This document shows, one piece after another, positions 45,292-56,799 of a DNA stretch of 64,000 nucleotides. Under the pieces are notes generated by a model. The model saw only the letters and a list, made by a program, of their open reading frames with translations. It did not search any database and was not told the origin of the DNA. The position numbers were made by a program, and so were the translations under genes. Within the stretch, counting starts at the first letter, position 1; each line of letters opens with the position of its first letter. Source of the stretch: Acanthococcus lagerstroemiae (Eukaryota > Arthropoda > Insecta > Hemiptera > Eriococcidae); contig CM063109.1 of NCBI GenBank assembly GCA_031841125.1, positions 25,391,321 to 25,455,320 of the forward strand. Reading direction: 5' to 3'.

Positions 45292-47112
45292 CACGGTGTC
45301 CATTCTCTGGAAAACCTGGAAAAGTCAAGGAATTTTGTCCGTCTGGAAAAGTCAGAGAATTTTGGAATTTTCAGCATTTTCCCCCTTAAATGAGGGAATT
45401 TTGTAAAAAAAATCGACTGCGAAATTCTGTAGTATTTCAAACAGATTTTACCCTATTTCTTATTAAAAAAATTTTTCTTTCGCTTCGCTCAGGCAATTTT
45501 CTTAACCTTTTGTCTTTCACAAGAAAAGGACGTGGGTAATACAACTCCCTTCTCCTATCGCAGTAATACAGAGTGTGTTGGTGTGACGAATTCGTTCCGC
45601 ACCTACATTTTTCTATTAAGGCGGCTTATACACTTGACGTATTTCGTGACTTTTCACGAATCATTTCAGGAAAAATATGACGAAATGCGAACCAATCCCT
45701 ATACACTTCTCCCAATATCAGCGCGAGAATCTGAAAATCGGTGCGAAAAGACGCGAGAATGAAAAAATATTCAGTCTAGCTCCTCTCCCAAGTGTAAAAA
45801 TTTTTTTTAGAAAGTCGTTATGAAACGAAAATTTGAATATCAATGAATTCACCTTGTGGAACATACTGCCATCGGATTTTTCTTCGGCTCTCCTGTCCTT
45901 CGCAAATGTAGATCAGGGTGAATGAAAGGGACTTCCGAGATTTTGAAAAAAGAGTAACTAATCCACAAAATTTGAAGAAAAAAAAAATCTAAAGACCGCG
46001 TAGTAATTATTATCGCGTTACGGAAGTCTACTGTTTTCAAATGTATGACCTCTATATTGTATCTGTCGATATACTCTTAAATTGAAGCTTCTTCCGCCTC
46101 CACCGGTGCCATAATTTTCCAGATCGTAACCACCTTTTTACTTTCATAGCATTTGTCATTAGATATGCTGGAGCTTTTTCACCTGGGTTCCAGAATTCAT
46201 TTTTATAGTTATTTTCCCTTCCCCTAAACCATTCAGACTCCACGAGAGAGGAGCTAATTCCGGTTCCTCTAGTTTCCCTCAAATTCTAAATTCTTTACGA
46301 GATACTAAAGTCAATTTTTTGGACAAGGTAGCCAACCAAGCTCTGAGTCGCTGATTTCGAATATCGCCACAGATATTTTTATCCAACCCTTTCCAGAACA
46401 CTGTCGTAGTACAAATTCAGCTTCTACGGTGAAAAATTGCACGAAGTATCGAAATCGGTGTGGTTTTATGCCACTGATTTCGAATATCCCTTCCGATTTC
46501 TAATATGGACCAAATTTAAGCTCCGGTGCTTTTTCAGTTGAAACATTTTTACGGTGTTATTTTCTATTAGCAACACTTTGAATAAATAAGACTGTATTTT
46601 TACCCTATTCAGTGGCTTTAATTAGAAAGGGTGAACTTCGAGTCAACCGTTGCTTGTCCTACGCTCTTGCTACCTCATGGGTCGCACCAGGAGGGACAGG
46701 ACCCAAAAACTACCCCTAAAATCGAATTCAGCGACCTCGAAAACCTATAAACCAATTTTCGAATTTTATACTTTCACCCTGCCCCCCTTTCACGGTCGGC
46801 ATTAAGTCACACGAAGAAATCCTATGAAGTTGTTAATTGACACCGCACCACGCTGCACCCCATAGAGCGCGTTTTCGTTTCCATCGTTAAATTAGTACAC
46901 CCTCTCTGGCACAGCTTCATAAGCACATGGTAGTAAAAAAAAGTTTGTGGAGTGATTGATGATATTCGCCGCTCACGATGTTCGAAAAAATTTGCCCCCC
47001 CCCATTTTGCATGTATAAGTTGTATTCGAAGGGTCTGGAAAACTGGAACAATTGGCCTTGAAAATCTGGAAAAGTCAGGGAAAATCATTTCCGAATAAGA
47101 ATGGACACCCTG
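45292..47112. mobile_element. Inverted-repeat element with GGTGTCCATTCT ends
   Basis: The left end CACGGTGTCCATTCT and the right end read inward CAGGGTGTCCATTCT differ at one of 15 positions. Next to both ends, in direct orientation, are CTGGAAAA(C/G)...GGAAAAGTCA(A/G)GGAA strings, which also occur in the element at 53750-54030. The interior has no transposase frame. No clear target duplication was seen. Confidence 0.55.
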
Positions 47113-48080
47113 CGGTAAAAATTAGCCTTTAAATCTATTTTACTTTCTCTGATGGAACTCGGATTTAAGATCAGGAAATAATATTACAATACAAGATGAA
47201 GTGCTTCTTCCAATTTTTTCTTCAGGTTTTTCAACATTTTCTTTTGACGTGCAATTAAAAAAAACAAACAAAAAAAAACAAAAAAAAAAACGGGAGGGCT
47301 GTTTAGATTGGTCAAAGGAGGGCTTCGCCTTCCCTCGTAATTACGAACCTGGCAGAGCTGGGGCGGGAGTATACACAGAGAAATTCACAGGAAACTTGGA
47401 TTCAACTTCTAGGATCAACGTGTATTTATTATATTGGTCTGTTACTTCAGTCCCACGGGGCATTGCAAATCAAATGACCCAGTGACAGACAAGAATCTGA
47501 TCACTGTGACCCAAAATACCTATAATTCAGTCTATCATGGTGTGCAACGTGTGTCACTGAAGTTAATCGCCAATGGTGGCTTTTGAGGTCTCTAATAGAA
47601 TTGACAAAATCATGAATAAAAAAATTTGAATTCATTGACCTCGAATGCCAGTAAATCAATGTATTGTGGTCTACAGAGTCTATAACTAGCTGAACCCCTA
47701 TTGTGGTGTCAGTGGTTTCCAAAATGAAATGACACTGTAATAGATGAATAATCCGAACTCAGTGGTTACAAATACAAATACGTACTTATGAATCAATATA
47801 TAACTGTCACACTGACAGTGAGTAGTAACATTTACGAGAGGTCTGTAGTAGTGGTTCCAGGTCCTTAAATCGGAGTGACGTGAGAATAAATAGAAATTTG
47901 AATTCTGCGATCCGAAATACCTGTGAATCGATGTATCATTGTTTGCCGAGTGTGTTATGTAAGGCAGTCCTCGAATTACGGCTATTGGTAAGGAGGAGCT
48001 TAAATCTGAGCATTTTCTGTTGGGCTGGAGCAGAGCTCGCCCGCAGTGCAAGGGCTGGAGCTTCAATCGGAAGAGTCTCA
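47113..48080. other. Intronic stretch, nothing recognised
   Basis: An A-rich run (AAAACAAAC...) lies at about 47250-47291. The strings CGAATGCC/CAATGTAT and ATCGATGTATCATTG recur loosely, suggesting an old internal repetition. No coding content. Confidence 0.35.
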
Positions 48081-48084
48081 CACG

Positions 48085-48370
48085 ATGAGTGAGTGAAGAG
48101 GAAGAGGCAGCGCGTCCGGCTGCGGGGGACCTGAAATTTCCTGGCGAGTGCTCTGGGAGCGCGGACCTCGGTCAGTAGGGAACCCCGCGGTGGCCCTGGC
48201 AGGATGCGCGCACCGTTCCGGCCAGGAGAAATGGGGGCTCGGGCCCAGCCCCAAAGCGTTCCCCTCGGTACTGATGCGATGCCCGAAAGGGTAGTTTCCG
48301 GAGCCGGGGGTGCGGTGTCTCAGGGGCCACTTTGGCATGCGTGCATCGCCATACGTCCCACAACACCATT
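48085..48370 (-). repeat. Dispersed GGCGATGCACGCATGCC repeat (copy C), GC-rich
   Basis: On the minus strand from 48362: GGACGTATGGCGATGCACGC, then ATGCC, GAGACACCGCACCCC and GGAAACTACCCTTTCGGGCA, paralleling copy A at 4620 for about 110 bases. It continues as a GC-rich segment to about 48085 with chance open frames on two strands. It is far more GC-rich than its surroundings, consistent with insertion of foreign or retroposed sequence. Confidence 0.7.
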
Positions 48371-49363
48371 CCAAATTGATTAGATTTAGCAAAAAAAAAT
48401 TGTTTATCTATGTAGAATTGTTGTATTCTGCCCAGCTGTGCATTGACGGGGAGCCCTTCTCAGTATTTTATCAATTCGCATTTCTTTTCTCTCATCAGTG
48501 CCGACGCATAGATCTAAAGTAGGCAAAGCGGAAATCCTTATCTTCCTGAACGAAACTTCGACGTGTTCTTGATTATACAGTATACCGATCATACATGTCC
48601 AGTAGTCCTTATAGCCTTGAAAATGAACGATTATTTTGCTTTTCTCTGTCTGAAATATTATTGAGTTTTTATGAATTGAATGTTGTCCTTCATGGTGATA
48701 AGAAAATGTAGATTTTGTGAAATATTACACGATCAGCGTCGGTTATGAGCGGAAATACTGGGGCATCGAGCGATTCTGTGTATCAGAGAAATTGTGTTTC
48801 AGCGAGCATGTGTGACCTCTGGAATTATGATTACACTCAGTTACATTCTCGTTCGCCAAATGTGTACCGATTTATGAATGTATGTATGTATTGTGAAATT
48901 TTGCATTGAGGATGGAGTTGGTATGAAGCGGAGGCCGAGAGTGTTGCATTACGAGCTTATCGTTAACAATTAATTCATTTTTATCAAATTAAGGTATAAT
49001 GCGTAGAATAATGTTATCAGGCTGTATAATGGTCCGCGGGAGTCATTATTTCTCGGTGTGGATTGATCGTGTACGTGATCGTTGCTCGCAGATGTTTGGA
49101 AAGTAATTACTCATTTGCTTACGTAAATCCACAACTGTGTTCTATTTGTCGATTTGGTGGAATGGAATGATGTATTAAGGCCAGAACGCATTGACCATAA
49201 AAAAAACTGAGAGGTGCTCAGGACGGCGGAATTTTCTAAAATTGTTTGAGGAACAAGATGAGCATTAGAATGCGTTGAAAAGTTCTGTATACTGAAAACT
49301 TAGCCCCCCCCCCTCGTTACCTGTAAAAGCTTTTGTGAAACTCATTGCCATCACAGAATGTAT
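48371..49363. other. Intronic stretch, nothing recognised
   Basis: AT-rich with a C9 run near 49304. No exon-like or repeat structure could be supported. Confidence 0.4.
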
Positions 49364-49371
49364 ATTGTCAC

Positions 49372-49625
49372 CAGGGGCGCGACCCGAACTTTTTCTTTGG
49401 TTGGGCGAGAATTTAGAAATGAAAAAAGAAAACTTGGGCAGGGGTTAAAGCTCGATTTGGTACCTACCTATTTTCATGAGCTGTAAATTTGTACGAACCT
49501 ACGAAGGAACGTAACTGCATCAGGCCATCGGCATCAATCTTTTTTTCGTTTCAAAACTGATTTTGAAATTTTTTTGAAGAATTGGGGGGGGGGTACTAGC
49601 CCCTAACCCCTTGGTTGCGTCCTTG
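49372..49625. mobile_element. hAT-like MITE with 8-bp TSD ATTGTCAC
   Basis: The 254-bp interval has ends CAGGGGCGCGACC and, inward from the right, CAAGGACGCAACC. Exact ATTGTCAC 8-mers lie at 49364-49371 and 49626-49633. Its reverse complement matches the left 220 bases of the element at 41809, including TTGATGCCGATGGCCTGATG and GTAGGTTCGTA. It is therefore an internally deleted relative of that element. It carries a G10 run. Confidence 0.85.
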
Positions 49626-49633
49626 ATTGTCAC

Positions 49634-50810
49634 ATCATTGCTAGCTGATTTGGAAGTACATGCTGTAGAACTACCATACTGACGTAGAAATACAGCCAGT
49701 TTGCTACCCGACAATATTTCGCTCTGATAGTGGGTTGGCAGTGCTTAGTGTGCTGTATGGTCAGAGTAACTGGATGTGATCTGAGAATGCGTGAGCTGGC
49801 AGTGGGTTAGCTGTATCCTGTGGCAGCATGGTCGACTTGAATAGCAGCAAAGTGGCAGTAGAATTGGCAGCACAGTAGTGGCAACACTGCCCTAGTTGGC
49901 ATTGAGCTGCCTGTAGAACTACCAAAATATTCTTAGCAGTAAGATTGGTTGCCCACTGCCACTGTTATGTTTACAGCGCTATTATACTGCATGTATTTTA
50001 CGCAATTCCACATTAGTATGTAGTTGCGTTGACAGTGAATGCTCTGGCGGCACTGCTACGAATTTCTTCATGTGGTGCCCAAGATCCAGCTGTATTGAGA
50101 AACTGCCACTGAGTCAGACAGTCCGCAAGACAGACCGACAGAAAAACAGCGAGTTTGCCAGTTAGCAATCCAACCAACCAGAAAACGTTGATAAAAGGCA
50201 GAGAGACTGATACTGGGTTGGAAAGCAAGTAAATAAGCGGTCTGACAAAATAACAAAAAGAAAGGCTGACAATATTGCTTTCTAATTAATTGCCACCTAG
50301 ACCTCTTTGGTTCGATTCGCGTTCCGCTTCTGACTTTTTAAGCTTTTGCCGACCGACGTTGGATATTTCTGGATTTTTATGGTGATGAAACTGTGAAATA
50401 ATAAGATGCTGTAGGTGCTTTGAACAGAGGTGTATGTAATGTATCTCTATCTCTGTATATTGACTGGCAGGTCGACAGACAGGCAAATAGATTGACAGAC
50501 AAAATGATATGCTGATTGGTCAACTGATGAATAGTGTGATGGACTAACTGACTAACCAAAAGAATACCTCTCTGGCCCACAAAAAGGAGGGAGCACCAAG
50601 TAATTGATATGCAATTAACTAATTGATTCATTGACTGATTAGCCGACTGGCTTACTCACTCACTGGATTGGATAGATTGAATGGTTTGACTGAAGTACTT
50701 GTCTAATGGACAAAAAGCGAAGTCGGCCGCGCCGAGTAGATAGCCGACACAAGCGGCATGATCTTAGTAACTTAAAATATCTGCTATTTAATTATTTCAT
50801 GTATTTTCTT
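49634..50810. repeat. Low-complexity intronic stretch (GGCAGT- and GACTGA-rich)
   Basis: About 49680-50060 is dense in GGCAGT/GCAGCA words. About 50100-50700 is dense in GACAGAC, CCAACCAACC and TGACTGACTAACTGA words, resembling 7640-7740. These are degenerate simple repeats; the short minus-strand frames across them are chance. Confidence 0.5.
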
Positions 50811-50815
50811 TGAAG

Positions 50816-51062
50816 CTTGTGGTGGCGACCACTTCGGAGAGCAGTGCGAACACCAATGTTCCTGCGAAAATGGCGCCTCGTGTAATCCGGATAATGGGTC
50901 CTGCGACTGTACAGCTGGATGGACCGGCGAAAACTGCGATGAAATATGTCCGGATGGGCGGTACGGGCCAAATTGCGCCGAAAAATGTGTGTGTCAAAAT
51001 GGATCGAGCTGCGACCGAATGACTGGAGCGTGCACTTGCGCTCCTGGGTTTACTGGATCTTT
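50816..51062 (+). CDS. drpr: Draper-like receptor: exon with two atypical EGF repeats
   Basis: The exon follows TTTCTTTGAAG and is closed by donor GTAAGT. It enters with two bases completing a codon and leaves two. It encodes two atypical EGF units. The first runs from TCGGDHFGEQC through CSCENGASC and CDCTAGWTGENC. The second runs from CPDGRYGPNC through CVCQNGSSC and CTCAPGFTGS. The spacing (YG..C, C.C.NG..C, C.C..G(W/F).G..C) is the laminin-like 8-Cys EGF type repeated in Draper, MEGF10/11 and PEAR1. These repeats form the extended extracellular stalk. The in-frame short ORF on the same strand in a different frame is a shadow. Confidence 0.9.
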
Positions 51063-51231
51063 GTAAGTATTCAGTAGCACATCTTTGTTGTGCTCGTGCT
51101 TGTCTTTTTTCGGGGTTTCAACCGGACACGAATACTGATCAGTTATTGCATGAGATTCAGAGTTCTTGAAATGCTCGTATTTTGGGAAGTTGACGGGATA
51201 TAAATGATACAAATTTGCTCTTCTGCTCCAG

Positions 51232-51352
51232 ATGTGATAAACCATGTCCATCCGGAAAACACGGCGATCATTGCAAACAAGTGTGCGAGTGCCTTAATGG
51301 AGGAACATGCGATCCTAAAACTGGACAGTGCATTTGCTCTAGCGGTTGGACG
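51232..51352 (+). CDS. drpr: Draper-like receptor: exon with one EGF repeat
   Basis: A 121-base exon follows acceptor TTCTGCTCCAG after an intron of only 169 bases, and ends at donor GTGAGT in phase 0. The first base completes the split codon from the previous exon. The 40 following residues include [23 protein letters not shown] and CICSSGWT, again the atypical EGF spacing, and the last cysteine of this unit is supplied by the next exon (GKLC). The one-EGF-per-exon arrangement is common in this receptor family. The open frame reading past 51352 runs into the intron and is not coding. Confidence 0.9.
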
Positions 51353-52732
51353 GTGAGTGATGAGCATATCCATTTATTTTTACGTGATCTGATGAAGATC
51401 AGGACTCTCAAGAAAATGTTTTTTGCGACCCGGTGGCTGAATTCCGATTCAGAATGTTGTAATATTTCAATTTCGGGCCCAGTACACTCCACTATTGGTA
51501 TCTCAATTTGCCAAGCTCTTCATAATTAGTTGAACTAGATTTACCTTCTCCTGGGACAGCACTACCTACAGGTAAACTCCGGAGAACACTGTTCCCTTTA
51601 AGACCCTCACCCTCCTTTTCGAAAACAGTACTTGTAATATTTGAAAGTCAAGATTCAATTACTTATTGGTTTCCACCTTATCTGAGACATACCTTCTCAG
51701 GCCATATAAATTCATCGGCCTGAAGGAAAATAATCCTTGCCCCGGAAATGATTTGCTTCTGACTTACCGTTTTCTTAGTTTAGTCGGTATGCTCTTATCA
51801 GTGATTGGTAAGCAAGTTAGGTATTTATCATGAATTTCATTCGAGTGCTGGATTGGTTTGATGTTTACTCATCATGTCAACGATTCCGGAAAATTAAATT
51901 TAGTTTTTGCCGCTCCACTAACATAATATTGAGATATCATCGATGTATTTGTTTATAAAATTATGGAAAAATAGGGCTGGATCCAGAAATGGGAAAATTT
52001 AGCGGCCCACCGAGAAGTTCCATAACGGCCCACTCAGTATTATTCGGCCCAATTTTTTCTCCCATTTTTCAAATTATGGATTTATGGAATGGATTACGAC
52101 GAGGGAGGGGTTTCTTTTGTTTTTATGTCAAAATTTAGAAATTAAAGTGGCCCAATTTTTACCTCATCGGCCCAAATACATCGCAGCCCAACGACATTTT
52201 CTCGGTGACTCGCCTGCTGGATCCAGGCATGTGGGGAATTCGCACCTCTGAGAACTTGATCCATTGTTTTATCGTTGTGTAATACGACGTGAGCGTGTAT
52301 CAAGTCAGTCACTTGAATTCCAAAATTGATATGCTGCTGTATTCATTTTTTTACGATTCTAACTTGATGATTGCATGCAGTGTTATGATGTTATTGAATA
52401 TAACAATTGATTCTGTATAAAGGCTTTGTTTTCTTTTGACCTTATTTTTCTTGATGGTGAGGTACATACAAGCCGTGCCTTATGAATTTAGTTGTTATAA
52501 ACCGAGTCAATGCTGTGTGTAACTAGGCATTATGTACGTACCTGTAACCTACATATAAATGATGTGTCGGCAATAATGACCAACCTTTGATAAAAATTTG
52601 CATCAATTATCTGCATGTTAATGATACTGAGTATCGGAACTCACGTTCGTTCATACGTTTTAGCCCACCACAGTGGAATCGATGAATGATTGCGAATTGG
52701 AGTTGCTCTAATGTATTTTTCTTTGGTTTCAG
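51353..52732. other. Intron with a possible GGCCCA-rich insertion
   Basis: At about 51974-52217, GGCTGGATCCAG near the left and CTGCTGGATCCAGG near the right enclose a segment rich in GGCCCA and CACCGAGAA. It may be an old transposon, but CTGGATCCAG is itself palindromic and no target duplication was found. Nothing else supported. Confidence 0.3.
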
Positions 52733-52870
52733 GGTAAGCTGTGCAATCAGCGGTGCCCTAAGGACAAATACGGGCCAAATTGCAAACAAGTGTGCGATTG
52801 CTTTAATGGCGCTAGCTGTGATCCGGGAACTGGAAAGTGTCGGTGCCCAGCTGGATTTTTCGGCAAGAGT
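52733..52870 (+). CDS. drpr: Draper-like receptor: exon with one EGF repeat
   Basis: A 138-base exon (46 codons, phase 0 on both sides) lies between acceptor TTGGTTTCAG and donor GTACGT. It encodes GKLCNQRCPKDKYGPNC, CDCFNGASC and CRCPAGFFGKS, one atypical EGF unit displaced by half a repeat relative to the exon boundaries. The sequence closely resembles that of exon 51232 (KQVCxC, NGxxC, TGxCxC), suggesting exon duplication. The next exon at 59628 begins with the Cys (CSEKC) that completes this unit, so no exon is missing in the 6.8-kb intron between them. Confidence 0.9.
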
Positions 52871-53745
52871 GTACGTTTTACTTTTCTAATGTTACCATAC
52901 TTGCAGGACGCATTATAGTTGTTGAATCCGGACAAAATGAAAGGAAAATTAAGGGGTGACTCTCCTCCTGGTGAATGAGGTGGTAATATTGATAGGTCTT
53001 CTTGTACAGTGACATCGGAACGGAAATAGGTAGCCCCTGCAAAATGTTGTCGGAATGGTTGTGACCAGTACTCCTCCCGTCCCCAAAAAAACTACTTTTA
53101 AACGACGTTAAAATTGACTTATTCTTGACATGTTTTGAATAAACGGAATTTTTTCTTTGTTTCAAGAGTAAAATGTATCCGTGTCGTCCTGAAGTTAAAT
53201 ACCATTCCTCTTTTCTCTTGTTATTATTCCGCGTCCTCCTCCCAAGAAAACTTCCCAACGCCATGCTCTCTTATCAAAGTGCAGAACTAATTGAAAATTT
53301 CTAAGGACGTATGAAAGTACGCATGTGAAGGTTTTAGAACATGAAGTTTTAGTTTTCTGCTCTTGAGAATAACTGTCCATGGATGGACTACTCAGGAGAA
53401 CACTTTAAATATACTTTTTGTGTTGAGTACTTATGATTATGATATTGCGTATTCAGTTTTTTAGGGAGCGAAAATTTAAGCCGAGAAATAATTCGATCTT
53501 TTTTGTCCCCCCTCCCCCCGAATACGTTTGATAGTGTCGGCGTTTTATGTTGAAGCTAGGGAATAGTAGTGCCAACTTCAGAAAAAATCTCATTCAATGT
53601 GGATAAACAGATGCCCAGTAGATGTTCAGCTTAACTATTTACAAATTAGTAACGTATGTTTCTGGGCCGATTCCGAATCAGACTTAAATTTGGCTAAAGA
53701 GCTTGTCCTTCACTGAAATTAACGGTCGTTGAACTCTGGCAAGAT
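52871..53745. other. Intron stretch, nothing recognised
   Basis: Contains short chance frames on the minus strand and a C-rich run near 53511. No exon or element ends are visible. Confidence 0.4.
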
Positions 53746-53749
53746 TACA

Positions 53750-54030
53750 CAGTAGCCACCTTTTGGAAAACTGGGAAAAGTCGGAATTTTGTTAGCCTGG
53801 GAAAGTAAGGGAATTGCTATCATTTTGATCGGAATTGGAGAACTTTTTGAGAATTATGTGAATTAAAGAATATGTACACAATTTTCATAATAGTCAATGA
53901 ATATCAAATTTGATCTCAAATAGTAAGTCTTCTCAAAGCTGTGTACAGTACTAGCTGAGAAACTGGTAGAGAAAATTTGGAAATTGGAAAAAGTTAAGGA
54001 AAGTCATTCTAAAAAAAAGTGGCTACCCTG
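53750..54030. mobile_element. Short inverted-repeat element with GTAGCCAC ends
   Basis: The left end CAGTAGCCACCTTTT and the right end read inward CAGGGTAGCCACTTTTTTTT share the GTAGCCAC core. GGAAAACTGGGAAAAGTC near the left and GGAAATTGGAAAAAGTTAAG near the right repeat in direct orientation, the same design as the larger element at 45292-47112. 281 bp, no coding content, no clear target duplication. Confidence 0.55.
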
Positions 54031-54269
54031 ATAGACCTAATTTTGTATTTTCGATATCATTGGGAAAAATCATGTTTTAAAATCAGGTCTAGCGCTAATT
54101 TTGAGTGTTCCCATAAAATTTTTATCGAATAATTCATTTTTCACTCTCAGAATTCCCTTTTTTACCTCTAAAAGGCCAAAAATGCCAGTATTTTTAGATC
54201 TTTTATATTTTTTTTATTTTATTTATTTTTTTATTTGGTGACCCGCTGGGGCTACAAGCGTACATATAT

Positions 54270-55346
54270 ATAAAAAAGAATTTACAATATTCTGGATGCC
54301 CAACAGCCCGCGGAGCAAGCGGGATTCAGGAAAAATTTCAGCACGATAGACCATATTCACGCGATAAATCAGCTAATAGAAAAAACGAACGAATTTCAAA
54401 TCAATGTTGTATTACTATTTGTGGACTTCAACAAAGCTTTCGATTCCTTGCTACACAGCTGCATTTGGTCAACCTTGGCAAAACAAGGAGTCCACGAAAT
54501 AATTATAGAAATGCTACACAAAATCTACCTTCACTCAGAAGCAATCATCTCTCTGGACAAAAATACTGAAAAAATCAAAATTGGCAGAGGGGTAAAACAA
54601 GGGGATCCTCTTTCCCCTAACTTATTCAACGCGGTCTTGGAAGAAGTATTCCGGAGTATAAATTGGGAGGGCAAGGGGTTAAAAATTAGGGGCTCAATTT
54701 TTGACAACATCAAAACATTACACAACCTGAGATTCGCGGACGATATTGTGATAATCGCCAAAAACGCCGAAGAAGCTAGGCTTATGGGGGAAGACCTAAG
54801 GAGAGAAAGCGAAAAAGTGGGCCTAAGTATAAATTGGAAGAAAACAAAAGTTATGTCAAACATTCAGAATCTGGGGGAAATAGAAATTAGCAGCCAGAAG
54901 ATTGAGAAGGTCACGGAATTCAAATACTTAGGCCAAATGGTATCATTTGAGAATAGGTCAGAAAAGGAAACAAAATTCAGAAGAGCCAATGCTTGGAAAG
55001 CATTTTAGGGCCAAAAAATTTTTTGGAATGGAAAACTCAGTTTGAAAGCAAAAATTAAAATTTTCGAAAGCAACGTCATCCCTGTACTAACTTATGGCGC
55101 CCAAACCTGGGCACACACCAAAAAACAAACGGAAAAATTGATTACAACTCAAAATTCTATGCTGCGAAATCTTCTGAAGATCAAAATCAAGGACAAAGTT
55201 CGAATTTCAAAAATCCTCGAGAAAACAAAAGCCAAAGGTGTGGGCGTCACCATTAAAAAAACTCAAACTCAAATTTGCTGGATCTTTTATATAGAAGACG
55301 GAAAACAGCGTCCCTGGGTTATATTTTCTTACTGCGTCTATGTCTG
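54270..55346 (+). pseudogene. 5'-truncated RTE-type LINE fragment (reverse transcriptase)
   Basis: From about 54294 a continuous frame encodes the reverse-transcriptase palm: LDAQQPAEQAGFRKNFSTID, then VDFNKAFDSLLH, RGVKQGDPLSPNLFNAV and LRFADDIVI, with an intact FADD box. It reaches 55008, where a frame change interrupts the thumb region. Homology resumes at 55042 (KIFESNVIPVLTYGAQTW) and fades after about 55290. The wording is so close to the copy at 37721 (LDSQQPTEQAGFRK, STIDH, EKTNEF) that both belong to one family; this copy is less mutated in the palm. The endonuclease and the 5' half are absent. It is nonfunctional, in sense orientation in an intron of the Draper-like gene. Confidence 0.9.
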
Positions 55347-55569
55347 ACTTTGAAAGTTTCGTAAAAGCCTTCTGGGCATTTTCGGCCTCTAAAAGGCGGT
55401 AGTCAGGGTGACAAAATACTTCTATTCAAGTTTCAATGTCCGGTTTTGAATTAGCACGAAGAATAGGTTCAAAAACACCGCATTCTTTCAATAATATCAA
55501 AAGTTGAAAATTTGCCCTTACTGAGCTTTTGGATGCTCGAATGCCATTCAAGTGACAATAATGCTTGCA

Positions 55570-55722
55570 CAGTGCCAGTTTTACACTACGGGCTGCCTGG
55601 GCTACAGCCCAGAGCGGCAAATTTGCGATCCACAAAAAACATTTGCGGGAGGGGAAATTTAAAAAAGTAAGGCGGCACAAATATTGCAGCCCAAGGCGGC
55701 AAAGTACTTAGAACCGGCCCTG
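55570..55722. mobile_element. Short hAT-like MITE with near-perfect 8-bp TSD
   Basis: 153 bp with ends CAGTGCCAGTTTTACACT and, inward from the right, CAGGGCCGGTTCTAAGTACT. The flanks TGCTTGCA (55562-55569) and TGCTGGCA (55723-55730) agree at 7 of 8. The CAGTGCC(A/G)GTTTTAC end is shared with the element at 2257. Confidence 0.75.
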
Positions 55723-55730
55723 TGCTGGCA

Positions 55731-56797
55731 TCTAAATTTGAAAATTAGTTAATCCAGAACCACGTATTTTTCAATTTTTATCGATGTGTAAAAAGTTTGA
55801 AAATTAGCCTGAAAAACACCATCACGTCTAAAGCCATTAGGGGAAAATTGAAAGTTTGAGAGAAAATCGGCAAACAGATTCGGGATGAACGTTGAATCAG
55901 TCTGTCAAGATTTGCTGCCCAGTAGTGTAATTTCTAAAACAATAAAAAATATCAATTTTGCCATTTAATGATCAACATCCCCTTAAAAACAATTTTGCCT
56001 TTCGACAAAAGTGTGTGTGGAAACAAAGAAAGTTTCAAAATTATTAGCAAAAAAAAAAGTTCCTTTCTGAAATCTTGCCAAGTGAGAATTCAGTTTTATC
56101 AACTAATTTGAATGATTTTCAAATCAGTTAGCAAAAAAGAGAAAAAGCCTCTTATTTTTCAACTTTTGACGACTGAGGCTCCGGTTTTTCCATCTTCTCC
56201 GCTGAATTCTGTTTTCCCAGCTAACTTGAGTTTTCGGTGGAACGTTCCTCGTATCCCTTCTCCCCTTGATACTTCTTTGCTTCGAAATCTGATCTAAATT
56301 TACGTATCAATAACGTGGCTAAATAATAATCTGATTTTGATACAGTTACAGATCTATTACTGATTCTAAAGAAAATTAAAATTCACTTGAAATCGCGTAA
56401 TTTTGGTGAGAATTATTTTCTTTGCCCAAAAATACTGAAAATGATTTCCATAAGATGGATATGGCGACTGCTCGCAGCGTAAACCTGAAATGTGCGAATG
56501 GCGCAGTTCTTTTTGAAAAAAATTCATAATGTATATCTTAGAGAAGAGCAGGTACAATGAAGGAAGTTCCCTCGAGTAAAAAAAAGTATCATAAGGTTTT
56601 TTTTTTTTTTTTTTTTTAATAATTCGCCTACTCTGCTGCGAGGTATAAATCCGTCCTAAAAACCATTTTCAATATTTATTATTTTTTTTATCGTGAAAGA
56701 TTCCGTGTATCCAAGCTTACCTCGAATGTAAAACGATGATAACCGATATAATTCTGAAACAAGGAACAACGTTAAATTTGATTTATAAATGATGAAG
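55731..56797. other. Intron stretch, nothing recognised
   Basis: AT-rich with a T21 run at about 56597-56617 and no supported coding content or element ends. Confidence 0.4.
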
Positions 56798-56799
56798 TA

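Noticed and set aside
48078..48392. 104-residue minus-strand frame in GC-rich DNA
   Set aside because: Part of the same dispersed repeat; high GC removes stop codons in several frames.
50100..50700. CRISPR-like or regulatory array of GACTGA-type repeats
   Set aside because: The words are degenerate simple sequence with no constant repeat and no spacers; the genome is eukaryotic.
51974..52217. Transposon between two GGATCC-centred repeats
   Set aside because: CTGGATCCAG is self-palindromic, so the apparent inverted ends are weak, and no target duplication was found.
54421..55008. Functional reverse-transcriptase gene
   Set aside because: It lacks the endonuclease and 5' half and is frame-broken at 55008; it is a truncated RTE copy.
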